Shown here one piece after another: positions 1 to 12,440 of a DNA stretch of 64,000 nucleotides. Both the position numbers and the translations under genes were made by a program. Every line of letters begins with the position of its first letter. Within the stretch, counting starts at the first letter, position 1. The notes under the pieces were generated by a model. The model did not search any database. It saw only the letters and a program-made list of their open reading frames with translations, and was not told where the DNA came from. Source of the stretch: Sphagnum magellanicum (Eukaryota; Streptophyta; Sphagnopsida; Sphagnales; Sphagnaceae); NCBI GenBank assembly GCA_021904315.1, contig CM038910.1, positions 25,864,256 through 25,928,255 of the forward strand, in the 5' to 3' direction.

Positions 1-1240
1 TTTGAAAACCAGCTGGTATGAAATGTGTGAAAATTAGCAGTTTGCAAATTGGGTGAATTTATTTTCCTCAAAATTTTGAAGCCCCTGCTCGGGTCTCTTG
101 AACATGAATTTCTATTTTTAAAAAAGAACCAGGGTGAATCTTACATGCTCTTCTAAAACCCAGACCCAGCAATTCTCAGAAAAACCAGAGAACCACCCAA
201 CAATGGAAAAAACCCAACAAAAAACAAAAAACCCCCCAAGGAATACATACACACTTGTTGAGATCACCGATCTCTCTGCTTATATGGATTGTTACGACAT
301 CATCCAGTTGATGCTCCTTTGAAGTTGCTCAAGAATTTTGTTGTACATTACTTACTGATCAGTCTAGCTGTTCAGTGTGTGTGCACTTCACAGGGTGAAG
401 AATTTCAAACCCACCCAAAAAGAAAAAAAATTGAGATGGAACTTTGCTGCTGCACTGTAGCCTCTAGTTGTTATACTTTACTTGTCTCCAATAACACATA
501 TTGTTGTTTTTTTTGTTGGTTGCGTAGCTTTTGATGTTACTTTAGTGTCTGCCATTAGATCCAGATATTGTTGTTGGTCAGTTCAGATATCATCGGTGGT
601 GGTGGTGGTGGTTTTGCTTCCATATGTGGATTTAAGTACTTTTGTTTCAGGATTTGTTTCAGGGTTTTTTCAAAATGATCTAGTCCTAAATTCTAATCCA
701 CGAGTTGCAGATCAGAGAAGTTGGGTTTTTTGCACAACGGTCTTGTCCCCATCTACCCTACCAGAATTGAAACCGTGTATGTTCTGTTGTTGATACATCC
801 AGGAATTTCTTCTCCCAAGTTGTTAGTGGATAGAAAGAGAAGTGGGCAATGAAATCACTACTACTACAGTCCACAAATTTGTCTCATTTGTCTGTCATCT
901 GCTTTGTATAATTCTCGGTTGCTTTTTAGATGTCTTGCACGTACAGTTCCTCAATCATGGTACCACAAACAAAAGAAGGAGTCTTGCAATGTTGTCAAAT
1001 ACATTGATACTCCTCAAGTCATTCACAACGGAAAGTCCTGCCGCGTTGGTACTTTGATACTCATCAAGTTGTTCACCACCCAAAGTCTTGGAATTTTGAC
1101 GATACCCATCAAGTTTGTTCACAACAGAAAGGTGTGGAATTTGGAGGATAGCCATGATCAAGTTGTTTCCCAACCATTGTGTGTTATGTACATGCAACAT
1201 GTTAAGTATCGTGATTAAGCAACAAAATCATTAACTTTAA
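1..1240. other. Unassigned region, no recognisable gene
   Basis: Base composition is less AT-rich than the DNA that follows, and there are several overlapping short ORFs on both strands, none of which I recognise. It could be the end of a gene lying to the left, or a decayed gene. A GGT run (595-610) and a degenerate repeat (1003-1180) are present. Confidence 0.4.
1003..1180 (+). repeat. Degenerate tandem repeat, about four copies of 45-50 bp
   Basis: The motif GATACTCxTCAAGT followed by TTCACAACxGAAAG recurs with starts at 1006, 1056, 1101 and 1147. Periods of 50, 45 and 46 keep no constant reading frame, so it is unlikely to be a protein repeat. Confidence 0.6.
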
Positions 1241-1811
1241 TATAGGATGATCACATGTGCTTTGTGGCCAATCTGTTTGTGATAATTTTATATATATATA
1301 TTTATTTATTTATTAATTTTGTAAATTTTACCACAGGATGCTATCACATTTTGATTGATGCAAAATGATTGTCATCCACCAACATGGGTTCTCTGGACAA
1401 ATCATCATACTTGCTTAATTTCAACTTGAACATCATCACATTTTCTCAGTGCTAATTACTTTATCTCTCTCTCACTTGTTTTGCAAATCTATGTTCTTGA
1501 AAACCAGTTTGAAAAAGTGAAATAAGAAGGGAAAATAATAAAAGCCTTTTAAAAATAAAAGATAAAACACTTCAAAAGGCTTCCTTTTTGCCTTGGTTAA
1601 GAAGCCATCCAGACTCCAGACCTGAAGTCTTTTTTATATCCTGTTATTGTGTATACCCCCACACACACAAAAGCCTAGAAGGTACACGATCAGGTACAAT
1701 ATCAAGTACTCATGCTCAGTACCCCTTGTACCCAATACCCACCAAGCTCTCTGCTTTTCTATTGTCTTCTCTTGATTGTCTTCTCTAGCTTAGATTAAGT
1801 TTGAGGTGGTG

Positions 1812-2068
1812 ATTGAGTCCACCATCACCTACATCATGCAACCATCCTTCCTATAGATTCCAAGCCATCCTCAAAGAAAGATGAGCATCCTTCTTGTCGA
1901 ATCCAATCCATTCTCGAAGAAAGATGACCATCCTTCCTATCAAATCCAATCTAACCCATCTTCAAAGAAAGATGGTCAAGCAAAAGTGATTCAATCCACC
2001 ATCACCTCCATGATTGAGCAACTATCCTTCCTATTGAATCCAATCCATCCTCAAAGAAAGAAAGATGG
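1812..2068 (+). repeat. Nested repeats around ATCCTCAAAGAAAGATG
   Basis: A 45-47-bp unit ending in CTCAAAGAAAGATG or close variants recurs at about 1868, 1912, 1959 and 2049. A longer unit (TCCACCATCACCT through AAAGATG) occurs at about 1818-1881 and again at about 1998-2068. Confidence 0.65.
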
Positions 2069-5000
2069 TTGACAAAAAGTTCTTGACCTTCTTTCTTTCG
2101 AGGGTGAATGGTGGCAATTGTTTTCCCCGGTTGTCAAAAAGTGGAAAGTAGAGTGGATACAAACTCGATGAAGAGTAGGGGTGGACTACGGTAGGATGTC
2201 CTAATGTCAAAAGGTTACCAATGTATTGACTAAACCTTTATCCCTTTTTAGCCATGTCCGTGTATACTATATACAAACAAGGTATGGAGACAAGGGTTAT
2301 AGGATACATAGAAAATACTCACAAAGATATGAGGTTTGTGGAATAGGCTAGTGCCTATGATGAATAAAAGCTACTATAGCCAATTAAATTGTTCAAATGG
2401 GAACCTTGGATTGTTTTGAGGAGTTAACTTCAATAAATTGGTAATTAAATGTTGTAATAGCATCATAGGCTTCTCCCTAAGTGCAAAGAAAAAGTTTGTT
2501 GCAAATGAGATTGTTCAAATTAGTTCCTTGAACTTTTGTTAAGACTTTATTTTTTAAATGAACTCCTATTTACATGTTGCAAATTATAAAAGCTTTTGAT
2601 AAGAATTTGGAGTTTTTACATATCATTCTTTTATTTTATTTATAGATTTTACTCCTAACTTTAATAAACAATTTTGTGGCACACTACTTGTGTTGTTTGT
2701 TTTTTTTACCTTTTCAAGGAAAAGGTGATTACAACTCAAGAAACTTATTACAAAGAGAAAAAATCAATCTAGGGGAAAAAAAAATATGTCTGAAAAAGTC
2801 TGTAATGAAAACCTACCCTTTATAGATGATAAGTATTCATTTGATGACAATTTGTTTATATAGTAAGTATGCTCTCAAGCTTCATTTGGTTTTATTATTT
2901 ATTGTTTGATGTTTTGCTTGAATTTTAGTTCTTTTTCTTTTTCTTTTTTTCTTTTAGTTTTTGTGCAAGATTGCCATTGTTAACCCCTAATAGCCTAACA
3001 TCTTCTTACATTCATTTACCTCTATTCAAAATCTTAGTTAAAAATTTGGGCCAATTTTCTCATCTTTATTAGGAAAAATCATAACAACATTCAAAATGTG
3101 AATGTTGACCTTTGAGAATAGTTGCAACTACATGAAAGGACATTACGTTGCCACATGAGTTTCTAGAATTAGACTCTATTGCCCACTTGCAATCCCCATC
3201 ACCTTCAAAGTGCACTTTTAAGTGAAAAAAATTGTGTTCACAAGTTTGAAGCCCAATGCAAACACTTATTTGATCGACACCTCACCCATGTGGAAATGTG
3301 GGGTCAACAAACCATGCAAACACTCTCACACAAATTTTTGTGGCAATTTTTTAAAAAATAAATAAACAAATAAATGCTATGGACTCAAGTGATATGATTT
3401 TATTAAGTTTGTGAATGATTATTATAATTTTTCATTTCCATATTTCCTATTTATTCCATTGTCCTAAATGGCCCAATATTATGGTGACACAAAAGGTTTG
3501 AATGAATGCATGCATGCCATAGGGGTCATTAATTAAATTTGTATATTTTAACATTGCATATGTTATCAAGGACCTTATGAATATTTAGCTTACTTTCCTT
3601 CCATCATTTGGTGTTTTACAAAATTAGGAAAACTATAAATTAAATTCAAGTATCATTTGCAAATGTTGACATAAAAGAAAGTTCCCATTTTATTTGTTGA
3701 GCACATATGTTATATAATTTGTTTGATGTTATGCATTACCATCAATAAAAACCTTTGGAATAATTAAGGAACCATATTTTACTATTTGACTTATATCATG
3801 ATACAAGTGAAATCCAAGGAATCACTTGTTTAAAGTTTGCAAGTTAAATATGTGTCCCATCTCCTAACATAGTTTTAACCTTAGCTTATTGCCCATTTTC
3901 AATGTCACACAGTTATGATTAGCTTTATAATTAAATTTAAATTAATTATGCTTAATTTAGCTTAGTTAGGCTAATTTAATTTAGTTGTGAACCAATTCCA
4001 ATGTGAATAAGTTCAAACTAATTTGTGGATTGGGCATGGATGAATCCAAACCCACAAGATAAAAACAACATAAACACCATGTACCATGGAAAGCACATAA
4101 ACATATAAAAGCTTACAAGGTTTGAACATGTACCATGAATAAGATTTTATTTGTTATGTGTTGTATGTGTGATGACAATGATAATTATAAACATTGATGT
4201 CATAGCACACAACATCAATCATGGGCACTTTTTAAATGTTAGAAAGGGGCATAAGGTATCTTATCTTCCCCCAAAGTTTATCCTTGCATGTATGGGCACT
4301 TTTATTCGAACAAATAGTCTACTTGGTGATTGACTATATGTGGGTTTGCCATCATAGGTAGCATGATCTAGGATGAGTTGGTTATATTTGACCTCACACC
4401 CATTTACAATATGACCATGAGCCCCAGCCATTTGAAATAGTTTTGATGTTATTTCAATTAAAAGAAATATGCACACAAAAGTCAAATATATGTGTAATGG
4501 ACAAAATAATGCAAATAACTTGGATTTTGGTATTGTGTACAAGTACATATGTTGGAAAATGTATTTAATTTCCCAACATGGTTCAAGGAATGTAAATTTG
4601 TATGATGTCATCCATGGTTTGCACATAGTTGAAGGATATATTAATGGGTTCACACTAGTTAGAACATTTGACCCATTTTAATATTATATGAACCATGTGT
4701 GAAATATTTCACAACAATTGTGTTCAAACTCAACAAAGGTATACAACTATCAAGTGTTAAATAAATGTCAACTAGGTTATCTCACATGCATTGGGTATTT
4801 TCTCGATGTTCTTTATTCACATTTGGTAAAATCATAATTGAATGTGTGAGGTAGAAGGCATAAATTGGATTGTCTAGTGAAGACAATCTTTAAAATGATT
4901 TTATGTCAAAATGGATATGGGAATTTGCTAGCAATCAATTAAATGAAATGTCCAAGAGGTCCACAATATGGTTGTGTGTAGAATCCAAGTTTGAGATGTA

Positions 5001-6059
5001 TTGTATTTGCATTGAACCAAGTGTTTGTATTGCATGACAATCATAAGGTAAAATTTGTATTTCTTATTTTTTGTATGTGGTGCTAAACATAATCAAAAGT
5101 ATTATCACATGGAATATATATGTGTTCAATTTTAATTATTTTAAGCCTTCAAACTATTTTTCTTAATTTCTATCATTTTGGCAAAGGAGAAATAGTATCA
5201 AATAAGTTTTTACATGTTCTATTGATATCAACCAAAAGTTTTCAAAAAGCATTCATTATCTATAAAGCACAATTTTCACCTTATGATTTAGGCTTAAAAT
5301 TTCCCTATCATTTATAAATAAAATTCGTATCATAATTTGAAATGTTGATGTTTCCAAGAAATTTCAATCCTTAATTGTATGACTAAAAGCAAATGCGTTT
5401 ATTGATTACAAGACTTGGGTTTTCCACTATTAGTGACAATCAACTAATGAAAGTATGTTTTGATTTTGTGAAAATTTAGTTATATTCATAATGCCATCAT
5501 TGTAATGCATCATTGGTTCAAGCCTTATAAGGTGCATTGTAGTTGTTATCCTTAGCAGCTGTTTCAAAATATGGCCAAAAAGGTTTTGAGTTCACATGAC
5601 TTCCCTTGTGACCTGAAAATAAAAACCTTTGGAAAATCCCCAAAATATAAGGTTTTACTCTTAATATAAAAATATGAAACGTAACAATGTTTATTTTCCT
5701 TAAATTTTCTGGTAAAGTTCACAAGCTTCAAAACATGTTTTGGTTTTTTTGGGGGATATAATTTTCAAATATACCTTTGATGATATTTTATTTGATTATT
5801 TGATTAAATGATTAGCTGAGTAAGTGTAATTTAATTATGAATTTTCAAAGTTCATGAGCATGGTTTTTAAAAAGACCATTGCAATTAGGAGAACAAATTT
5901 GTAGTAATTCTCATGTTTTTATTTCAATAAATAATTTAGGCAATATACTTTGCCATATAATTTATCAATATGAGAAAAATATATAATTGTAAACGCATTT
6001 AAAGGAAAGGGGTTTTTTAAAAAAATTGGGCTATTTTATTAGTTTTTTCATTCTTGAAG

Positions 6060-6330
6060 TGGCTGAATTCAATTTGATTGATTTTTTCCAAATTTATCAA
6101 TTTAACTAAATTGAAATTCAATTCATTTCAATTTTAATTTCATTTAGTGAAACTTAGCTGAATTCTATTGAATCCAATTTGGTTCAATTCAATTTCCTTA
6201 AGCTTCGCCAAATTGAATGGAATTGAATCCAATAAATTCAATTCAAATGTTGAATTAAATTTAATTTGATTCAATAAATTTCGATTGAAATTCAACAAAT
6301 TGATAAAATCAATTGAATTTGAGGAGGTAA
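6060..6330. repeat. Low-complexity AATTCAATT-rich tract
   Basis: The words TTCAATT, AATTGAA and GAATTCAA recur every 8-15 bases. The two ends (ATTCAATTTGATTGATTTTT and AAATTGATAAAATCAATTGA) are roughly reverse complementary, so the tract may fold back. Confidence 0.45.
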
Positions 6331-9015
6331 ACACACTTTTGTGATGGAAAAGGGAAAGGCATAACCATTTCATTATCTTATATATATACTCAAAACTTTG
6401 ATATTATTGATTGCAAATAAGTTTACATGACAACATTGACATAAAATGAAACATGAAGAAAAATTTCAAACAATTATTAGCTCCTTGATTCATATATCAA
6501 TAATTCTTTTGCATCCCAAATTCCATCATTGTTTTTCAAATTTGTGTTTATGGCACATCTGTAGAGTATATATACAATAGGTACTTATGTGATTCATATA
6601 TACCTATTCAACTTTGCAGAGTCATAGACTACAACTCATTAAATGACTTCATCTTAGTTCACCACCAATCTCATGAAAATAAAAAATCAAATGCCCATCC
6701 TAGTCCCAAAAATATGAGTTGTAGGTGGGACATGAATGGTTTGAGTGGTGTTAGGCTTATGCTTGTATCTCATTGAAAATTAATATGCAAAAATTTCAAA
6801 AGTTGTTTTGACCAATATGAAATTGAATATAATGGGTATTCAACAAAACAATGATGCCACCCAAATGCCTACTTTGTCCCATATTGAGTTAAACACATCA
6901 AAAAGTGTTCTTATTTCCTTCCACATTAAGAGATAAATGTGTGTGACCCATTTTGATCCCAAACCCATTGTAATGGACAAATATTGTATTTCACTCAATT
7001 AGGGCATCCAAAGTTAGGATGCGACTCCATTTCATTGCTTGCAAGCCATGTGAATGCAAGTCTTGTCAAAATGAGATAGCAAAAGATGCATGCTAATGGT
7101 ATGAGTTAAAGCATAATATATGTTAGATTCCAAATCTAGTATTAGTTTCATACACATGTGACAATCCTTTGTTAGTTATGCAGCAGTGAGTTTTTTCACA
7201 TTTCTTGAACTATTTGAAAGGAAAAATTAGTTGGGTATCACGTATATAGAGAGTGGCAAGTTGGTGAAGTATACATACAGGTCTATTATTGGATCTCCCA
7301 GAGAAACTTGCTGACAAGATCTTGGTCTTCAGATCATACAGCTTCTGAAGTTTTCTCCGGGGTTTTTCTTTGCCTAATTATTACATATTATTGTCTAGAT
7401 TGCAGTGTGCAGTGTTGCATGTCTAGCCTCTCTGTGTGTATCTACCACAATTTTTTAGGTGGATTAGAACATGGGTGTCCTTGTACTGGGTGCCTGCAAA
7501 CGTGGTGGAAGTTGGGCTGGAGATCATGTTGACATGATGTCGGATTGTAATCTCTTGCGATTCTTATGTTGATTACAGTTTTGCTTCTATCATGCTTCTG
7601 ACAATTGCATTCAGTCTGCCATGAGACTAGTACTAATTGAGCGTTACTTAGCAATGAGGACAACAACCACCACCACCACCCGATTTGCACAAAACTGATT
7701 TCCACTGTAGCTGGGATAACTTCTTGCCTTGTAAATTGCACTAGAGCTTAACCCTTGAACGTCACAGAAGGATAGCTCTCCCAAGTGCATGGAGTGATGA
7801 TGTGTAGCCACCCAGCTGCCCAACAGAGCTGTCAAATCCATCTATATTAAAGAATCTGGCTCTGTCAATGTTGTAGGCAATGGCAAAGCTGACTGATTCT
7901 TTTGGTTTGGAATTTGGTTGAAAATGGAAATTTACCACTGTTGAGTGTCCAATTGATGTAACTAGGGGCAGACATGAGAATTTTCAGTTTTATCGAGAAT
8001 TTGATCTCCTTCTCATCTTGCTTAAATTCAGAATTTGCAAAGTAGGTAGAATGCATTCACATGAGTGTGGTGAAGAAAAAGGTTTTGGGGGGGGCATTTG
8101 GACTTGTGATGACTTGGACAAATGAATAGGTAGTCGAAGTTGCACATTCAAAGGGCATATCAACACACAAGCAAAGAAATCTTGTTTGTTTTGAGGTGCC
8201 TTGCATATGCTCAACCTTGCTCCTGTCTTAGAACATGGCACTCCATCATCTGATTCAACTCTTATTTTCAAAATGCTAAAAACATTGAGCAACAAACCTT
8301 TTCACCAATTCTCAGTTCAAGGGCAGTTCAAGCACGTAAAAAGATTGTCCAAATTACAGCAATTTGGCAAGAACAACTCTTGGTTTTACCTTGCACTTCT
8401 TTTGGCACAAATATAAGAAAATTAAGAACCTCTTCCAATTGGAATTGTAATGTGTGAACTATTGTAAAAATGCATTATGATTTGCTGAATTTTTGTGCTT
8501 GACTAGCTCAAGGCATTAGCCTACTATCTGAAATGTGCATTCCAATCCGAAGCCCTGGTTCTTAGTATTTTGATTTTTGACAAACAATACCAATAAGAAC
8601 CTAATAGTATGTGTCAAAGGTTGTGCTTTAAATGACATTAAAGCACCTCCACCCAAACTCAATATTTGGGCCTACAATAGTATTTTTCACATCCGAGATG
8701 ACTTCCTTATTGTTTCACATGCTCACCCATAAACACCAAAACTAGGACTCTAATGGGTGAGACACTATTGATTGCAAACAACCTAAACCAATTATTCTTA
8801 TTAGTCAATCAAGACTAAGTGTTAGACTCTGTTGTGCCTTTTGCCAGGCAGAGCATTATGCATTATGTGCACAAATGCTGGCAGAAAATCATTTTACTAC
8901 CTTCAAATTGGCAAAATTTTTATTGTTCTTCATCCAGAAGATATTGTGCAGTGCATTGGTGGGGATGTGCTTAGTCCATCACAATAAATATTATCCTTCA
9001 TTTTTTCACCTTCAG

Positions 9016-9195
9016 TTTAGAGTACAATGACCATATTAAGGTGCTTCTAGCTTTATACAGGAAACCAGTGTAGAGTGTAGACCTCAGTTTAGGGTACAAT
9101 GATGATTTTGGGTGCTTTTACTTTCATGTAGGAAACCAGTGTAGACTTAGGTTTAGGGTACAATGATCAGTTTGGGTACTTCTACTTTCATGATA
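9016..9195 (+). repeat. Tandem repeat, three copies of 64-72 bp
   Basis: Copies start at TTTAGxGTACAATGA (9016, 9088, 9152) and share GGGTGCTTxTACTTTCATG and GGAAACCAGTGTAGA. Confidence 0.7.
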
Positions 9196-10045
9196 TCTAA
9201 GGTTATTCAGAATTGGAGTAAGGAGTGAGGAAATTTCTCTCTTTCTTGTTGTGTGGTTTTCCCTGGTTTTCCACACAGGACTTTCTTCAACAACCCCTTA
9301 CTGGAAGAAGTGTCTGTCTCTTACTGTGTGTTGTATTGGGTGAGCTCTGGCAAAATATGCATGTTTGTCAAGAGATGGGAGATTAGTGAATGTAGAGATG
9401 TCAATGAGTTTTCAACTAATGTCAGAAGTTAGCTAGCTGCTAGACAAGGAATTTCAAAGCTCTGGAAAGAATTTGATCCTTTACCAGAAGTCTTAATTTG
9501 TCACCAGTAGTACAGTCTAGTCGGGTTGGACCCTAAACCCCTAAACCCTAAACCCTGATCACATACTTCATAGCTACACTGGATTCTAGAACTTTTGTCT
9601 GGGGGAAAAAAAAAGAGGGTTAGCTGAAACCAGAGTTGGGTGGTTATTAGAATTGCCAACTAATAACCGACTAATTGCCAAATTCTAGAAATTCACTAAA
9701 CCGAAAATCAAATAAACAGGTTCTGATATATAATTGCAGGTTCTCACAAATCCGAGAACCTCGGATTCTGATGATACATAACCACCATTCTCCAACAATC
9801 TACAGAACCAGTCAAATAATGTTCTATAGAACTCCCAGTTATTTCATGAAAACTGCTGGTTCTTCCAGGGGGTTTTCCTTTTTAAAAAACTAGAACCCGA
9901 GGAGGTTCTTTGATTCTAAAGTGAGTGTAACATTTCATGAAACTGGGTATCAGTTCAGAAGATTTGCAGGTTCTTATTCTGACAAGGCTTTGATTTCATT
10001 TAATCAAGGATGTGAGCAACATTCAAGGGACATGTGATGCGAATC

Positions 10046-10163
10046 CAAAACTGGGGGGTGAAAGTCCCCTAAGGACTGAGCCCAGTCAGAAAACTCTTTC
10101 AGTCCCCTGTTTTTTTAATGTGGGCTGACTTCATCCTGACTTCTCATTTCATCCCCAGTTTTG
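10046..10163. mobile_element. MITE-like element with terminal inverted repeats
   Basis: A 118-bp unit begins with CAAAACTGGGG (10046-10056) and ends with its exact reverse complement CCCCAGTTTTG (10153-10163). The similarity continues inward for about six more bases with one gap (GGTGAAA against ATGAAA). A smaller hairpin (GACTG/CAGTC) sits inside. No target-site duplication is clear. Confidence 0.5.
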
Positions 10164-11179
10164 AGAAAAACTGGGGCCCAGTAGCTCCAGTTTAATTTGG
10201 GGTACTTTATGAATAACTCTATTGTCTTCGAATTTAGTGATCAAACTGACTAGTCATCTTGTTGTTAGTTGTTACCATGCACATATTTAGCCCTCACATT
10301 TAAATTCAATTGTTTTGTGTAATTGTTTTGTTATTATAGTAGGCCTCCCTTAGATATGCAAGAATCATATTGACACAACCTATGTTGGATGGTTCTTTGA
10401 ACTGGACCAAACCCCTTCCAAAGGTCAAATGAGGTATATAGGCATATAACTGATGAAGGCCAAAATTTGAAAGATGTCATGTGTTACCATATCAACACCT
10501 ACATCCATCATTGTTCACACACACAAACCTAATAACATAACAACCCTCTTCAAAAATGCATAACCTCCAAACCCAAAACATGATTCCCCTCCAACAATGT
10601 AAGAATCCAAGCTCAAAACACCTTGTGCAAAAGAAAATTGACATAACACAAAGAAAAATTACAAAATAAAAAAAATTATGTGATTTAGAATCTCAAATCA
10701 TTTGAAATCACACATCTTAGCACTATATCCCATACGCTAAATAATTATAATCATGTTCACATTGGAACTAGTTCCGCAATAATTTATCTTAGTTTACTTA
10801 TAATAATTAAAATATAAACATGTAACCAAGATAAAACTCTTGACATTTGTTGTGCAATACCATATCAACACCTACAACCATTGTTGTCTAAAAACACAAT
10901 ACAAATACACACCTCCTAAAGAGTGCATCACCTCCAAACCACCCCTTAAGCCAAATAACAATGTAGGAAATATTTTTTGTAAATCCTTAAAATGAACACC
11001 TTACTTTAAGGTATAAAGATCAATAGGTTGACTACAAATGTGAGCCCTATTGTTAGTCACCTAATTGCAACCTTCAAATCCTCAACCAAATGTGAATCAC
11101 CTTGGAAAAAAAACATAAGGTGTACTTCCTACCATTTAATTCAAGAATAGGATCCTAGGTTTATGAAATGCACCATTTC

Positions 11180-12440
11180 TTGACAAAAAGGCAAAACCAT
11201 TTCTTGACTAGTACCTTGTCCAAGGGCAGTGTAAGGCATCCCATATGCTAGCCCCTTGAACACCAATCACACACTAACATGATAGTAGCCCCTATAAACT
11301 ATCCACATAACATACAATGAAATTCAACATGAACAACCACCAAAGATGGGTAAATTTGGCCATCCACATTGGGGAGATGACACAACACACAATTATGCAC
11401 ATGATCCTTCCATATCTAACCGTCTCAATCCTCCAACGACAACACACTAAAAGGTAAAACCTTTTGCACCCACAAAATAACATGTCCCACAATCACATCC
11501 AAAGGAGTCAATGTTGTTTACTACAAGTACACATAGTTTCCCAATTCAAATCTATGAACTCAAAGCCAATATCTACCTCCTCAAATAGTGGTACACCAAA
11601 TTGTATATTAATGTTAAGCAATTGTTAATTTTCCATAGCCATGGGCATTACACATTGGAACAAAGTTATTTGTTATTCACATGTTTGGAACCACACATTT
11701 TGATCATCCATATCAATGACGATCATATCTCATTGGATTGAGGTTAGTAACTTGGGCTCATGGTCAAATAGTATAAAATATGGTGAGAAGGATGCAAGGG
11801 AGGCCTACTAATTGAACCTATACCCCATAATTAATTAACTATGGTACCTATAGATCCCAATCTCTAGTGTGGCCTTTTAAGAGCCCATACTTCCACAAAC
11901 GGAATTTTTGGAGCCCATACAATGGAATTCCCCATGGAATTTTGTACCTTTGTCAATGAGTATTTTGACTAGAGCCCCAAACCTATTAAACACCATGTCC
12001 AAAAATGCATATGCAACACCCTCACTACTATAATCTAGCAAAGGCACCAACTTTATCCATTTTTAAAAAATGTTTGATCATAACCAAAATATATTAGTTG
12101 TGTCAAACTTAGTGGATCAAAAAAAATCCAAACTCCACCAATACAATGGGCAATGCTTGTGAATGAAATGTAGGCATGTTGAATGATGCTCACATTTAAT
12201 CACACACCACACATTGAAACACAAATTTTTGAACTTGCAATTGCATTTATCACCACTAATACTATGCCTAGAGCAAACTATAAGCCTTAAGAACCCCAAA
12301 ATGGCCCAACTTTTCATGAACATGTTGCACAAGGTTCTCATGTTATTATGAGCATAACACAACCCACATTCATGTATAAGCCCACATGTGTAAGAAGGAA
12401 TTACTTTCCCATTTGAATCACTTAGCCCTATGCACAACAT
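11180..12440 (-). mobile_element. Decayed Ty3/gypsy pol: integrase core plus PHD-finger-like tail
   Basis: Read on the minus strand across several frames and stops, this is the 3' part of an LTR-retrotransposon pol gene. In order: an HHCC-type zinc-binding segment (12130-12330; VHEKLGHFGVLRAYSLL, then a CGVCDRVRA-like pair of Cys), an integrase core (SSEGVAYAFLDMVFNRFGA and the second catalytic Asp in LIDKGTKFHGEF, about 11915-12010), a distal block (ASLASFSPYFILF and DDQNVW, about 11680-11800), and a PHD-finger-like motif (MLVCDWCSRG, HMGCL, WFC; about 11190-11300). Family order integrase then C-terminal module is that of gypsy elements. I saw no reverse transcriptase or clear LTRs, so it is a truncated relic. 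The gypsy call is firm; the exact clade is not determined. Confidence 0.8.

Larger units (their letters stand above)
1241..7270. other. AT-rich intergenic DNA, no gene recognised
   Basis: Beyond the repeat cluster at 1.8-2.1 kb, I see only AT-rich sequence with short chance ORFs (longest 130 codons on the minus strand, 4261-4653, not recognised). A stretch at 6060-6330 is dense in AATTCAATT-type words. Confidence 0.55.
7271..11179. other. Unassigned region with repeats and interstitial telomere-like motif
   Basis: 7290-8560 is less AT-rich and has overlapping unrecognised ORFs, so an old gene cannot be excluded. 9016-9195 is a tandem repeat. 9529-9556 carries three CCCTAAA-type units. 10046-10163 is MITE-like. 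10494-10600 and 10864-10945 are a diverged direct pair (starting CCATATCAACACCTACA), possibly belonging to the flank of the gypsy relic. Confidence 0.45.

Noticed and set aside
4261-4653. 130-codon minus-strand open frame
   Set aside because: Longest in the left part, but no motif is recognised and the surroundings are plain AT-rich DNA; could be chance or a very old relic.
12117-12440. 107-codon minus-strand open frame considered as a Cys-rich novel protein
   Set aside because: It is a shadow frame over the gypsy integrase zinc-binding region; the homologous reading lies in other frames.
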